Assembly: GCF_002151125.1 (NCBI RefSeq)
Contig: NZ_MDJZ01000005.1
Span: forward strand, 1-64,000
DNA from: Clavibacter michiganensis
GTDB lineage: Bacteria > Actinomycetota > Actinomycetes > Actinomycetales > Microbacteriaceae
Direction of reading: 5' to 3'
DNA length: 64,000 nt
Shown here: piece after piece, positions 17,982-26,169 of the stretch
How the letters are laid out: each line of letters starts with the position of its first letter
Position numbering within the stretch: the stretch's first letter is position 1
The notes under the pieces: generated by a model
The model's input: the letters and a program-made list of their open reading frames with translations, nothing else
The model's database searches: none
What the model was told of the DNA's origin: nothing
Program-made: the position numbers and the translations under genes

Positions 17982-19229
17982 GTGACCGCCCTCCTCGGAA
18001 CGCCCCCGCCCGCGCCCGCCGCCTACGCCGGCCCGACGTCCGCCGGGGAGCGCAGCCTCGCGCCCGACCTCCTCCGCGGGATCGCGCTGCTCGGTATCGC
18101 GCTCGCGAACTCCGTCTACTTCATCGTCGACCGCCCGACCGGTCCGCTCGGCCGCCCGACGGACGGCACCGCGCTCGACCACGTCGCCGACGTGCTCGTC
18201 GGGACGCTCGTCGACAACCGGGCCTTCCCGCTGTTCACGATGCTCTTCGCGTACGGCTTCGCGGTGATCCTGCGGCGCCAGGCCGCCGCGGGCGTCGACG
18301 GGCCGCGTGCCCGACGGCTGCTCCTCCGACGGAGCGCGTGGCTCATCGTGTTCGGGGCGCTGCACGTGGTGCTGCTGTTCGAGGGCGACATCCTGCTGTC
18401 GTACGGGATCCTCGGGCTCGCCCTCGCCGCCATGTACCGCGCGAGCGACCGCGCGTTCCGCGTGCTCGTGTGGGCGCCCGCGATCGTGTTCCTCATCGTG
18501 GCTGGGGCGGACGGCCTCACGGGCGGCGACGGATCCGGCGCGCTCCTCGGCGGCGACGGCACCTTCCTCGGCGACCTCGCGAGCCGCGCCGTCGCCCTGG
18601 CCGCGATCCTCGTCGCGACGCCCGTGACGGTGGGCGCGCTGGTGCCGCTGGCCGCGATCGGGATACTGCTCGGCCGCCGCCGCGTGCTCGAGGACCCGGC
18701 CGCGCACCTGCCGCTCCTGCGCCGACTCGCGCTCGTCGGGATGCCGGTCAGCGTGCTCGGCGCGCTGCCGCTCGTGCTCGCGGCCGTGGGCGCCCTCGAC
18801 GCGGATCCCGTGGCGCTCTACCTGCTCGGCGTCCTGCACGGCGCGACCGGCGTCGGGGGTGCGCTCGGGCTGCTCGGCCTCGTGGGCTGGGCGGTCGCCG
18901 CGCGGGCCCGCCGCGGGGATCCGGCGCCCGGCCCGGTGCTCCGCGCGCTCGTGGCCGTGGGCCGCCGCTCCCTGACCTGCTACCTGCTGCAGTCGGTGCT
19001 GTTCGCGATCCTGCTGGAGCCGTGGTCGCTCGGCCTCGGCGTCGGCGCGGGAACCGGCCGCATCGCGCTGATCGCGATCGGCGTGTGGCTCGTCACCGTG
19101 GCGGTGGCCGTGGCGCTCGAGCGCGTGGGCCGGGCGGGCCCCGCCGAGCGGGCGATCCGCCGCCTCAGCTACGGACCGCGCCCGGCGGCGGGACCCGCGG
19201 CGCCCGGGCAGCCCGTCAGCGCGGGATGA
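17982..19229 (+). CDS. DUF418 (YeiB-like) membrane protein
   Basis: The 415-residue protein has ten or so hydrophobic segments. It begins with the heparan-acetyltransferase-like opening PDLLRGIALLGIALANS and has the characteristic FTMLFAYGFAVILRRQ. It ends with the DUF418 domain (ALVAVGRRSLTCYLLQSVLF). The family is predicted to transfer acyl groups across the membrane, but no member in this group has a proven substrate. The GTG start is the best in-frame choice, but GGAGG is only 1-2 nt away, so the true start is uncertain. Its last 14 nt overlap the converging reductase gene. Confidence 0.8.
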   Translation: MTALLGTPPPAPAAYAGPTSAGERSLAPDLLRGIALLGIALANSVYFIVDRPTGPLGRPTDGTALDHVADVLVGTLVDNRAFPLFTMLFAYGFAVILRRQAAAGVDGPRARRLLLRRSAWLIVFGALHVVLLFEGDILLSYGILGLALAAMYRASDRAFRVLVWAPAIVFLIVAGADGLTGGDGSGALLGGDGTFLGDLASRAVALAAILVATPVTVGALVPLAAIGILLGRRRVLEDPAAHLPLLRRLALVGMPVSVLGALPLVLAAVGALDADPVALYLLGVLHGATGVGGALGLLGLVGWAVAARARRGDPAPGPVLRALVAVGRRSLTCYLLQSVLFAILLEPWSLGLGVGAGTGRIALIAIGVWLVTVAVAVALERVGRAGPAERAIRRLSYGPRPAAGPAAPGQPVSAG

Positions 19230-20346
19230 GCCCCTCCGTGCGGTAGCGGTCGAACAGCCCGAGGAAGCTGTCGAGCGTGCGGTGGAACGTGTGGAAGCCG
19301 GCGAGCCGGCTCTTGCTGATGTCGGTGACGACCTCGATGTCGCGGCCGAGGTCGGCGTCGGTGTGCCACCAGGAGGCGATCCGGTCCAGGTCGGACTCGG
19401 CCAGCCCAGCCTCGCGGGCGATGCGCGCCCACTCGTCCTCGTAGCCCGCCATCTGCTGCTCGAGCGGACGCGGCGCGTCCTCGAAGCCGACCGGCTCGAC
19501 GCCGAAGTACGCGGCGAGGCGCGGCCACATCCAGCGCCAGCGGAAGACGTCGCCGTTGACGACGTTGAAGGCCTCGTCGCGGCCGGCCTCGGCGGTGGAC
19601 GCCCAGACCATCTGGTCGGCGAGCACGGTCGCGTCGGTGACGTCGGTGAGGCCGTTCCACTGGGTCTCGCTGCCCGGGAAGACGAACGGGAGGCCGAGGT
19701 CGCGGCAGATGGATCCGTAGACGGCGAGGGTCAGGCCCATGTTCATCTGGTTGCCGACCGCGTGCCCGATGACGGTGTGCGAGCGGTGCACCGACCACGC
19801 GAAGCCCTGGCGCTCGGCGGCGGCGAACAGCTCGTCCTCCTGCGCGTAGTAGAAGTTCGGCGCGTCGAGGCGCTCCTCCTCCTCGTGGAACGGGGTGTCG
19901 GGCATGTTCCCCTGCCCGTAGGCCTCGAACGGGCCGAGGTAGTGCTTGAGCCCGGTGACGAGCGCGGCGTGCTCGACGGGCGCGCCGTCGAGGGCGGCGA
20001 GGAGGTCGCGCACCATGCCGCCGTTGACGTCGATGTTCTCCTGCTCGGTGGCCTGGCGCGACCACGCCGTGAAGAACACGTGGCTCGGCTCCTCGCCGGC
20101 GAGCGCGCGGCGGAGGTCGTCGGCGGAGCGGAGGTCGGCGCTGATCCAGCGCACCCCCGGGCGGTCCGCCCCGGCCCGGCGGCTGAGCGCGAGAACGTCC
20201 CAGCCCTCGGCGGTGAGCTGGTCGACGAGCGCGGATCCGCTGATGCCGGTCGCGCCGACGACGAGGGCCGTGCGGCCGGTCCCGTCGGAGCGGGGGGATG
20301 CGGCGGGGGCGGGCGTGCGGACGCGGGTCTCTCGGTTCTCGGTCAT
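19216..20346 (-). CDS. SDR family oxidoreductase, PRISE (progesterone 5-beta-reductase-like) type
   Basis: The 376-residue enzyme has the atypical Rossmann nucleotide loop ALVVGATGISGSALVDQL, the SRR basic patch for NADPH (LALSRRAG), VFFTAWSRQ, and the active-site region LVTGLKHYLGPFE followed by NFYYAQEDELF with the tyrosine. This arrangement is specific to PRISE reductases, which reduce activated C=C bonds of enones. The ATG at 20346 has a weak GGGGACGGGG before it. Its natural substrate is unknown. It is separated from the upstream small gene by a terminator, so it is its own unit. Confidence 0.85.
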   Translation of the reverse strand: MTENRETRVRTPAPAASPRSDGTGRTALVVGATGISGSALVDQLTAEGWDVLALSRRAGADRPGVRWISADLRSADDLRRALAGEEPSHVFFTAWSRQATEQENIDVNGGMVRDLLAALDGAPVEHAALVTGLKHYLGPFEAYGQGNMPDTPFHEEEERLDAPNFYYAQEDELFAAAERQGFAWSVHRSHTVIGHAVGNQMNMGLTLAVYGSICRDLGLPFVFPGSETQWNGLTDVTDATVLADQMVWASTAEAGRDEAFNVVNGDVFRWRWMWPRLAAYFGVEPVGFEDAPRPLEQQMAGYEDEWARIAREAGLAESDLDRIASWWHTDADLGRDIEVVTDISKSRLAGFHTFHRTLDSFLGLFDRYRTEGLIPR

Positions 20347-20360
20347 CCCCGTCCCCAACG

Positions 20361-20397
20361 ACGAGGAGCCGCCCGGGCATTCCGGGCGGCTCCTCGT
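20361..20397 (-). terminator. Terminator hairpin after the 89-residue gene
   Basis: A perfect 16-bp stem (20361-20376 with 20382-20397) and GCATT loop begins 17 nt after the stop of the small minus-strand gene and lies just upstream of the reductase start. Confidence 0.85.
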
Positions 20398-20413
20398 GGG
20401 CGTGTCGGTGGGG

Positions 20414-20683
20414 TCAGGCGGGGTGCGGCCCGTCCACCTCGGCGTCGGCCTCGCCGTCGACGCCGTCGCGGCCGGTGGAGGTGGCCTGCGTCGCGGCCGG
20501 ATCCGCGGGTCCGTCGCCGAGGCCGGCGTCGGCGATGCGGCGGTCGAGGTCGGCGGCCATGGCGTCGGATCCGTCGTCCTTGTGGTCGTAGGCGACCTGC
20601 TCGGCGAGACCGGCGCGCTTCTCATCCGCGGTCGCCTCGCCGGCGCCGTCCATGATGGGCTGGTCCTGCTCGTGGGTGCTCAT
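20414..20683 (-). CDS. Small acidic hypothetical protein
   Basis: This 89-residue protein starts MSTHEQDQPIMDGAGE and is strongly acidic (many Asp/Glu, few hydrophobic residues), likely disordered, with no signal peptide, helix or cysteine. The repeated D-G/A-D pattern resembles small stress-induced actinobacterial proteins, but I recognise no family. It has a dedicated terminator 17 nt downstream, supporting it as a real gene. The ribosome site is weak (GGAC). Confidence 0.55.
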   Translation of the reverse strand: MSTHEQDQPIMDGAGEATADEKRAGLAEQVAYDHKDDGSDAMAADLDRRIADAGLGDGPADPAATQATSTGRDGVDGEADAEVDGPHPA

Positions 20684-20789
20684 GGTCCGACGGTACCCCG
20701 TCCGGCCGGGGTGCGGATCCGCGGGGCGCTTGTCGACTCCCCGGCTCGCCTGCCACGCTCCAGGCACACCACCACGCGAGGGAGCGGAC

Positions 20790-21230
20790 ATGGCCGACAC
20801 CGGATTCTCGAAGGACGAGCGCGACGCGATGAAGCAGCGCGCCCGCGAGCTGCGCGAGGAGGCGAAGCTGCAGAAGGCCGCCGACAAGCAGGCGGCGGCG
20901 CTGCAGGGCGTGCTCGACGCGTTCGCCGCCATGCCCCCGGAGGAGCGCGCGCTCGCCGAGTGGCTGCACGGCATCGTGCTCGCGCACGCGCCCGGCCTCG
21001 CGCCCAGGACCTGGTACGGGTTCCCCGCCTACGCCGACGCGGACGGCAAGCCCGTCGTGTTCTTCCAGCCGGGATCGAAGTTCGGCACGAGGTACTCGAC
21101 GCTCGGCTTCCAGGATCCGGCCCTCCTCGACGAGGGCACCATGTGGGCGACCTCGTACGCGCTCACCGCGGTGGATCCGGCGAACGAGGAGCGCGTGGCG
21201 GATCTGGTGCGGCGGGCCGTCGGCGGCTGA
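20790..21230 (+). CDS. DUF1801-like protein
   Basis: The 146-residue protein has a charged coiled N-terminus (residues about 6-40, Lys/Glu/Arg/Gln-rich), then the compact fold with PRTWYGFPAYADADGKPVVFFQ, resembling the DUF1801/YdhG core in which conserved W-G-P-Y residues line a pocket. Function is not established for this group. GAGGGAG lies about 6 nt ahead of the ATG. It stands alone between two intergenic gaps. Confidence 0.7.
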   Translation: MADTGFSKDERDAMKQRARELREEAKLQKAADKQAAALQGVLDAFAAMPPEERALAEWLHGIVLAHAPGLAPRTWYGFPAYADADGKPVVFFQPGSKFGTRYSTLGFQDPALLDEGTMWATSYALTAVDPANEERVADLVRRAVGG

Positions 21231-21241
21231 GCGGGCCGCCG

Positions 21242-21267
21242 CCCGATCGGGGGCGTGCCCGATCGGG
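21242..21267 (+). promoter_or_regulatory. Two tandem CCCGATCGGG palindromes (probable operator)
   Basis: Perfect 10-bp palindromes at 21242-21251 and 21258-21267, within a 13-bp direct repeat of 16-bp period, sit just upstream of the -35 position of the hydrolase-MarR operon. The MarR-type protein of that operon is the obvious candidate to bind them. Confidence 0.5.
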
Positions 21268-21293
21268 GGCTCCCCCGCGCGGGACGGTGACCG

Positions 21294-21299
21294 TAGATT
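21294..21299 (+). promoter_or_regulatory. -10 element, leaderless hydrolase promoter
   Basis: TAGATT ends exactly 6 nt before the ATG at 21306, so transcription should begin at or next to the start codon. Confidence 0.5.
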
Positions 21300-21305
21300 G
21301 ATGTC

Positions 21306-22067
21306 ATGTCATCGATCACCTCCGCGCCCACCCTCGTCGGCGTCCCGTGCTTCTCCGGGGCGCCGTGGGACTTCGCGCCGCTCACCGCCCTCGCGGCGCA
21401 CCCGACGCGCACGCTCCGGCTCCCGGACGACGCCGCGAGCGTCGACGAGGCGGCCGACGCCCTCGAGGACGCGGTCGCGGACCTGCCGCGCTACGTGCTC
21501 GTGGGCGACTCCTTCGGCGCCGTCGTGAGCCTGGCGCTGGCGCTCCGCCGACCGGCCGCGCTCGCCGGGCTGGTGCTCTCCGGCGGCTTCGCAGCGGATC
21601 CGACCCCCGCCTGGAAGACGCGCGCGGCGTCCCTCGCCCGGCACGTCCCGCGGGTGGCCTACGAGCAGGGGGTCCTCCGCTTCCATGCGGCGCAGCTCGC
21701 CTCCCGGCTGGACGCATCCGCCCCGCACCGGCTGACGCGGCGCGACTACCGGGAGCTGTTCCGGGTCCACACGCCCGCGGCCGCCTACTCCGCCCGCGTC
21801 GCCGCCGTCGTCGGATTCGACGTGCGGGCGCGCCTGCACCGGATCGCCGTGCCGACGCTGCTCCTGACGCCGGAGGACGACCGGCTCGTGGGGCCGGCCG
21901 CGGCCGCCGCCCTCCGCGACGGCCTGCCCCGTGCGCGCGAGCGGGTGCTGCCCGGCACCGGGCACATGCTCCGGTTCACGCATCCGGAGCAGTACGCGGA
22001 CGCCGTGGACGCCTTCGTGCGGACCGAGGTGGGCACCGCCGTCGACGCGGCGACGGCCGCGGCGTGA
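21306..22067 (+). CDS. Alpha/beta hydrolase
   Basis: The 253-residue enzyme has the nucleophile elbow VGDSFGAVVS (Ser at about 69), an acidic residue in LLTPEDDRLVGP near 187, and the catalytic histidine in LPGTGHMLRF near 218, so the triad is complete. No signal peptide is seen. It is translationally coupled to a MarR-type regulator by a GTGA overlap. Substrate is unknown; pairing with MarR suggests an inducible detoxification or ester-cleaving role. Confidence 0.82.
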   Translation: MSSITSAPTLVGVPCFSGAPWDFAPLTALAAHPTRTLRLPDDAASVDEAADALEDAVADLPRYVLVGDSFGAVVSLALALRRPAALAGLVLSGGFAADPTPAWKTRAASLARHVPRVAYEQGVLRFHAAQLASRLDASAPHRLTRRDYRELFRVHTPAAAYSARVAAVVGFDVRARLHRIAVPTLLLTPEDDRLVGPAAAAALRDGLPRARERVLPGTGHMLRFTHPEQYADAVDAFVRTEVGTAVDAATAAA

Positions 22068-22534
22068 GCCCCGCCGAGGAGCTCCGCTACCTGATCCTCG
22101 GAGCGCAGCGGGAGGGGGCGCGCGCGTACGCGGCGGCGCTCGGACCCACCGGGCTGACGCCCGCGCAGGCGGAGGCGGTCGTCGTGCTCGACGAGGCGCC
22201 CGGGATCAGCCTCGCCGCCCTCGGCGCGCGTATGGTCTGCGAGGCCGGATCGCCGAGCCGCCTCGTGGACGCGCTCGTGCGCCGCGGCCTCGTGCACCGG
22301 GATCCCGACCCGCGCAGCCGCCGCAGCGTCGTGCTGCGCCTGACCGCCGAGGGCCGGAGCCGGGTGGCGGACGTGCGCGCCGCCGAGGCCGCCGTGCACG
22401 ACGCGATCGGCGGGGCGCTCGACGAGGGAGAGCTCACGGCCGCGATCGGCGCGCTCCGCCGTCTCCTCGACCGACGGCCGACCCTCGACGCCCTGACGCT
22501 GCGTCGGGCGGATCGCGCGGGCACGACGACCTGA
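22064..22534 (+). CDS. MarR family transcriptional regulator
   Basis: The 156-residue regulator starts at a GTG overlapping the hydrolase stop. It has the winged helix: LTPAQAEAVVVLDEAPGISL, recognition region GARMVCEAGSPSRLVDALVRRGLV, and the wing DPDPRSRRSVVLRLT, followed by the C-terminal dimer helix. The D-x-R-x(2)-R wing residues contact DNA in the family. It probably controls its own operon through the two CCCGATCGGG palindromes upstream. Confidence 0.85.
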   Translation: MSPAEELRYLILGAQREGARAYAAALGPTGLTPAQAEAVVVLDEAPGISLAALGARMVCEAGSPSRLVDALVRRGLVHRDPDPRSRRSVVLRLTAEGRSRVADVRAAEAAVHDAIGGALDEGELTAAIGALRRLLDRRPTLDALTLRRADRAGTTT

Positions 22535-22543
22535 CGCCCCGCG

Positions 22544-23671
22544 TCAGCGCCCGTCGACGATGGACATGAAGCCGGCGAACGCGAAGACCGCGGGGACGAA
22601 CAGCAGCAGGAAGCGGAAGACCACCCACGCGAACCAGCCCAGGCAGCCGATCGCGCCCGTGCGGCGGTCGCGCACGTCGAGGCGGCGGCCGTCGGCGGCG
22701 ATGCGCGGCTCGCGCGGGTCAGGCGGCTGCTCATCGAGGTCGGCCCGCAGCGGGGCGGCCGGATCGCCGTCGCCGAGCAGGACGCGCTCGTCGCGGTACC
22801 GGACCGCGCGGCGCCGGATGCGCGCGGCGACGCCGTCGAGGATCCGGCCTGTCGCCTCCCACGGCCCGGCCTCCGCGAAGTCGGCGAGCTCGCGGCGGAA
22901 GAACACGAGGGTGCTGTCGACCATCTCCACGTCGAAGTCCGCCGCGTCGTCGATGAGCGCCGCCATCACGTCGGGCGTCAGCAGGTAGAGGGCGTCGCGC
23001 TCGTACTCCGCGGGCGCGTAGAGGCGGAAGTGCCGGTCGAAGTCGCCCTCGAGGGAGAGGCGCTGGTCGCGGCGCACGCTCGCCGGGAGGACACCGCCGT
23101 GCGAGTCGTTCGCGGTCGCGTCGAGCAGGAGGTGCGGCAGCGGCACGGGCAGCGTCACCGCCACGTAGCTCCAGCCGGTGCGACGGGCGCGCTTGCGCAC
23201 GACGTTCCCGAACTCGACGCCCGCGGCCCGGAAGCGCGGGAGGACGAGGACGCCGCCCGCGTCCTCCGTGATGAGCGCGCGGAACGTGCGGCCGCCGCTG
23301 GGCTGGGGCTCGAACCCGTTGGCGAGCGCGGTGAGGTGCTGCCGCCATTCCCGCCCCCGGGCCTTGGGGGACGGCGGGCGGGCGGCCCACCGGTGCAGGA
23401 GGCGCGATCCGAGGAACCAGACGCCGAGCACCACGGCCGCCCCCGCGAGCCCCGCGATCGTCGACGGGGTCACGGTGCCGTCGCCCATGCCGTCGGTGAC
23501 GACGCCCCAGTACATGAGGACGAGGCAGAGGCCCCAGAGCAGGAGCGAGTCGTTGACGTGCGCGAGCACCTTCCGGCGCGACGGCACCCACGACGGGCGC
23601 GCACCCTGCCGCACGCTCCGCATCGCGGCCGCTACCTCGTCTTCGGGCGCGCTCAGCCAGCGCAGGTCCAT
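22544..23671 (-). CDS. Hypothetical membrane protein
   Basis: I do not recognise the 375-residue product. Two hydrophobic helices occur near residues 45-62 and 70-90, followed by a cytoplasmic-looking domain of about 230 residues (GGRTFRALITEDAGGVLVLPRF onward) and a final membrane helix near the C-terminus (WVVFRFLLLFVPAVFAFAGF). The layout resembles actinobacterial DUF3137-type proteins, with weak support. GAGGGGGA lies before the ATG, and a -10-like TACCCT is at 23693-23698 on this strand. It converges on the MarR gene with a 9-nt gap. Confidence 0.65.
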   Translation of the reverse strand: MDLRWLSAPEDEVAAAMRSVRQGARPSWVPSRRKVLAHVNDSLLLWGLCLVLMYWGVVTDGMGDGTVTPSTIAGLAGAAVVLGVWFLGSRLLHRWAARPPSPKARGREWRQHLTALANGFEPQPSGGRTFRALITEDAGGVLVLPRFRAAGVEFGNVVRKRARRTGWSYVAVTLPVPLPHLLLDATANDSHGGVLPASVRRDQRLSLEGDFDRHFRLYAPAEYERDALYLLTPDVMAALIDDAADFDVEMVDSTLVFFRRELADFAEAGPWEATGRILDGVAARIRRRAVRYRDERVLLGDGDPAAPLRADLDEQPPDPREPRIAADGRRLDVRDRRTGAIGCLGWFAWVVFRFLLLFVPAVFAFAGFMSIVDGR

Positions 23672-23753
23672 GGGCGTCCCCCTCGTCGATCCAGGGTAGG
23701 CGGCCGATCGCGCCTCGATGCCCTCGCCACCCTCCGGATGAGAGCATCTCCCC

Positions 23754-24317
23754 ATGACCGACCTCGCCCGCCTCGGCTTCGCCTCCGTCGACGACCCGTA
23801 CGAACCGGGCGCCCGGAAGCGCGATCTGACCCTCGACGACGTCGGCGCCGAGGAGGCGCTCACCGACGTGTCCGTGGCGTGGGACGTGCACAGCGCGCCC
23901 ATGTGGGACGCGCCCGCGTACCTCGCCTCCCTCCTCGGCTCGGGCCCCTCGGTGGTCGAGGGTCTGCCACCCGGGCGCATCGCCCTGCTCATGTGCACCG
24001 CGTGCGGCGATCCCTACTGCGGCTACGTCGCCGCGGACCTGGTGATCACGGAGGACCGCGTCCTGTGGACCGGTGTGCGCTTCGAGTGGCCCCCGGGCAT
24101 GTGGGAGTCCGCGCCGACGGGCATCAGGAGATGGATGCGACGCCTCCTCGGACGCGAACGACCCGAGGACCTCGCACCGTGGGCTGCCGAGCCGGACCCC
24201 CTCCACGAGGACCTGGTCTTCGACCGCGCGCAGTACGAGGCCGCCGTGCACCGCGAGATCGCCCGCACCGCCGATCCCGGGGCCGGCACCGCCGCCGCGG
24301 AGGCGTCCCGGGAATGA
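23754..24317 (+). CDS. Hypothetical protein with a CxxC-x4-C cluster
   Basis: The 187-residue soluble protein is unrecognised. Its centre contains GRIALLMCTACGDPYCGYVAADL, where three cysteines in CxxC-x4-C spacing sit between two predicted beta strands and could bind a metal or form a redox disulfide. The C-terminal quarter is Arg/Glu-rich. It is divergent from the membrane protein upstream and precedes the dioxygenase gene by 61 nt, with an operator-like inverted repeat between them. Confidence 0.65.
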   Translation: MTDLARLGFASVDDPYEPGARKRDLTLDDVGAEEALTDVSVAWDVHSAPMWDAPAYLASLLGSGPSVVEGLPPGRIALLMCTACGDPYCGYVAADLVITEDRVLWTGVRFEWPPGMWESAPTGIRRWMRRLLGRERPEDLAPWAAEPDPLHEDLVFDRAQYEAAVHREIARTADPGAGTAAAEASRE

Positions 24318-24326
24318 TCCGCCGTC

Positions 24327-24342
24327 CCATGCGTTTGCATGG
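24327..24342 (+). promoter_or_regulatory. Inverted repeat CCATGCGTTTGCATGG, operator-like
   Basis: Perfect 6-bp arms around GTTT, about 37 nt before the dioxygenase start. The geometry suits a MarR- or TetR-type dimer. It lies in a locally AT-richer patch. Confidence 0.45.
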
Positions 24343-24378
24343 ACATGGCCCGACCGGGCCGCGCGGAAGGAGCGCCTC

Positions 24379-25380
24379 ATGACCGCCAGCACCCAGGGAC
24401 TGCATCACGTGACCGCCATCGGCGGCGACCCGCAGCGGAACGTCGACTTCTACGTGCGCGCGATGGGCCTCCGGCTCGTCAAGCGCACCGTCAACTTCGA
24501 CAGTCCCGGCAGCTACCACCTCTACTACGGCGACACCGAGGGCCGGCCCGGATCCCTCCTCACCTTCTTCCCGTGGAAGGGCGTGCCCGCGGGCCGCGTC
24601 GGCGCGGGGCAGTCCACGACCACCGCGTTCTCGGTGCCCGCCGGGAGCCTCGGCTGGTGGGCCGAGCACCTGCGCGAGGTCGGCGTCGCCTCGCAGATCT
24701 CGTCGACCGGATCCGAGGAGGAGCGCCTCTCGCTCCGCGACCCCGACGGGCTGCAGATCGACCTCGTCGCCTCCTCCGTCGTGGACCCGCGGGCGCCGTG
24801 GGACTCCGCCGACGTGCCGGCCGAGCACGCGATCCGCGGCCAGCACTCCTCGGTGCTCACGGTGCGCGATCCCGCGGGCACGGCGTCCGTCCTCACGGAC
24901 GACCTCGGGCTCCGGCTCGTGGGCGAGCGCGACGGCCGCTTCCGCTTCGCCGCGGGTGACGGCGGGCCGGGCGCGATCGTCGACCTCGTCGCCGAGCCGG
25001 GCGCGCAGCAGGGCCTCACCGCGGGCGGCACCGTGCACCACGTCGCGTTCCGCGTCCCGGGCCTCGTCGAGCAGCAGGCGTGGCGCGACGAGCTGGTGGA
25101 TCGCGGGCACCAGGTGACGCAGATCCTCGACCGGCAGTACTTCACCTCCATCTACTTCCGCGAGCCCGGCGGCGTGCTGTTCGAGATCGCGACGGACACC
25201 CCCGGGTTCGACATCGACGAGCCGCTGCTCGAGCTCGGCCGCAGCCTCCGCCTCCCGCCGTGGCTCGAGCCCAGCCGCGCGGACATCGAGGCCGCGGTGC
25301 CGCCGCTGCGACTGCCGGACGAGGACGCCTCCGACGCGGACGCTCCTGTCGAGTCCCCGGCCGACGGCTCCGCCGCGTGA
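24379..25380 (+). CDS. Ring-cleaving dioxygenase (VOC/glyoxalase superfamily)
   Basis: The 333-residue protein has two vicinal-oxygen-chelate modules: GLHHVTAIGGDPQRNVDFY (metal His in HHVTAI) and TVHHVAFRVPG, each starting a beta-alpha-beta-beta-beta unit, with a final Glu in GVLFEIATDTPG. This matches the MhqO/LinE-like hydroquinone-type dioxygenases of the VOC family. AAGGAGC lies 6 nt before the ATG. The gene overlaps the next hydrolase by 4 nt, the same dioxygenase-hydrolase pairing as mhqO-mhqD. It should open quinol rings with Fe(II); the specific substrate is inferred. Confidence 0.85.
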   Translation: MTASTQGLHHVTAIGGDPQRNVDFYVRAMGLRLVKRTVNFDSPGSYHLYYGDTEGRPGSLLTFFPWKGVPAGRVGAGQSTTTAFSVPAGSLGWWAEHLREVGVASQISSTGSEEERLSLRDPDGLQIDLVASSVVDPRAPWDSADVPAEHAIRGQHSSVLTVRDPAGTASVLTDDLGLRLVGERDGRFRFAAGDGGPGAIVDLVAEPGAQQGLTAGGTVHHVAFRVPGLVEQQAWRDELVDRGHQVTQILDRQYFTSIYFREPGGVLFEIATDTPGFDIDEPLLELGRSLRLPPWLEPSRADIEAAVPPLRLPDEDASDADAPVESPADGSAA

Positions 25381-26000
25381 GCGCGCTGCTCGACCGCACG
25401 CCCCACGAGTTCCAGCCCGGTGCCGACACCGGCCCCGTGATCCTCGGCCTCCACGGCACGGGCGCCGACGAGCGGCAGGGCCTCGAGCTCGCGCGGCTCG
25501 TGGCACCCGGGCAGCCCGTGCTGGCGCCGCGCGGGAGCGTGCGGGAGGGATCCGCGGCCCGCTGGTTCCGCCGGCACGCGGAGGGCGTCTTCGACGTCGA
25601 CGACGTGGTCGCGCGGGCGGCCGAGCTGGCCGACCTGGTCGCCGAGGCCCGTGCGGCCTACGCCCTGGGCGGGCGCGCGATCGTCGCCGTCGGGTTCTCG
25701 AACGGGGCGAACATGGCCCTGGCGACCACGCTGCTGCACCCGACGGCGCTGCCCGCGTCCATCGCGTTCTCCGCGCGCTGGCCGCTCGGCGACCGGGTGC
25801 CGGCCGCGGATCTCGCGGGCACGCGGATCACGCTGCTCAACGGCGACGCCGATCCCATGGCGCCGCTCGTCGACGTGGAGCGGACCGTGCGCGAGGCCGT
25901 CGCCCGCGGCGCCGACGCCGTGTCGCATGTGCGCCCCGGCGGGCACGGGCTCGACGTGCGGGACCTCGACGCGGCCCGCGCGCGCATCCGCATCGGCTGA
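25377..26000 (+). CDS. Phospholipase/carboxylesterase family hydrolase (MhqD-like)
   Basis: The 207-residue alpha/beta hydrolase begins at a GTG inside the previous stop. It has the oxyanion strand VILGLHGTGADE, nucleophile VGFSNGANMA (Ser near 106), acidic LLNGDADPMAPL and catalytic His in VRPGGHGLDV. This is the short YodD/MhqD carboxylesterase type that accompanies ring-cleaving dioxygenases in quinone resistance. A multi-arm hairpin region follows the stop. Confidence 0.87.
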   Translation: MSALLDRTPHEFQPGADTGPVILGLHGTGADERQGLELARLVAPGQPVLAPRGSVREGSAARWFRRHAEGVFDVDDVVARAAELADLVAEARAAYALGGRAIVAVGFSNGANMALATTLLHPTALPASIAFSARWPLGDRVPAADLAGTRITLLNGDADPMAPLVDVERTVREAVARGADAVSHVRPGGHGLDVRDLDAARARIRIG

Positions 26001-26009
26001 CCGCCGGGG

Positions 26010-26081
26010 CGAGGGACGAGGCGGACGAGGCGCGCCGAGGGCATCCCTCCGGCGCCCGCGCCTCGTCCCTCGGGACGAGGC
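26010..26081 (+). repeat. Alternative hairpins built from GGACGAGGC repeats
   Basis: GGACGAGGC occurs at 26014-26022, 26023-26031 and 26073-26081, and its inverted form GCCTCGTCC at 26060-26068. One pairing gives a perfect 14-bp stem (26010-26023 with 26059-26072). A competing pairing gives a tight 8-bp hairpin using the downstream copy. The two are mutually exclusive, as in attenuators. It also serves as the likely terminator of the dioxygenase operon. Confidence 0.5.
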
Positions 26082-26169
26082 GCCAGGGCCGCGAGGAGGA
26101 CGCGCCCACGGGGCCGGTCCGCGAGCCTGGGTGCACCGCCCGCCCGGGCGGCAGGATCAGGAGGATCCC

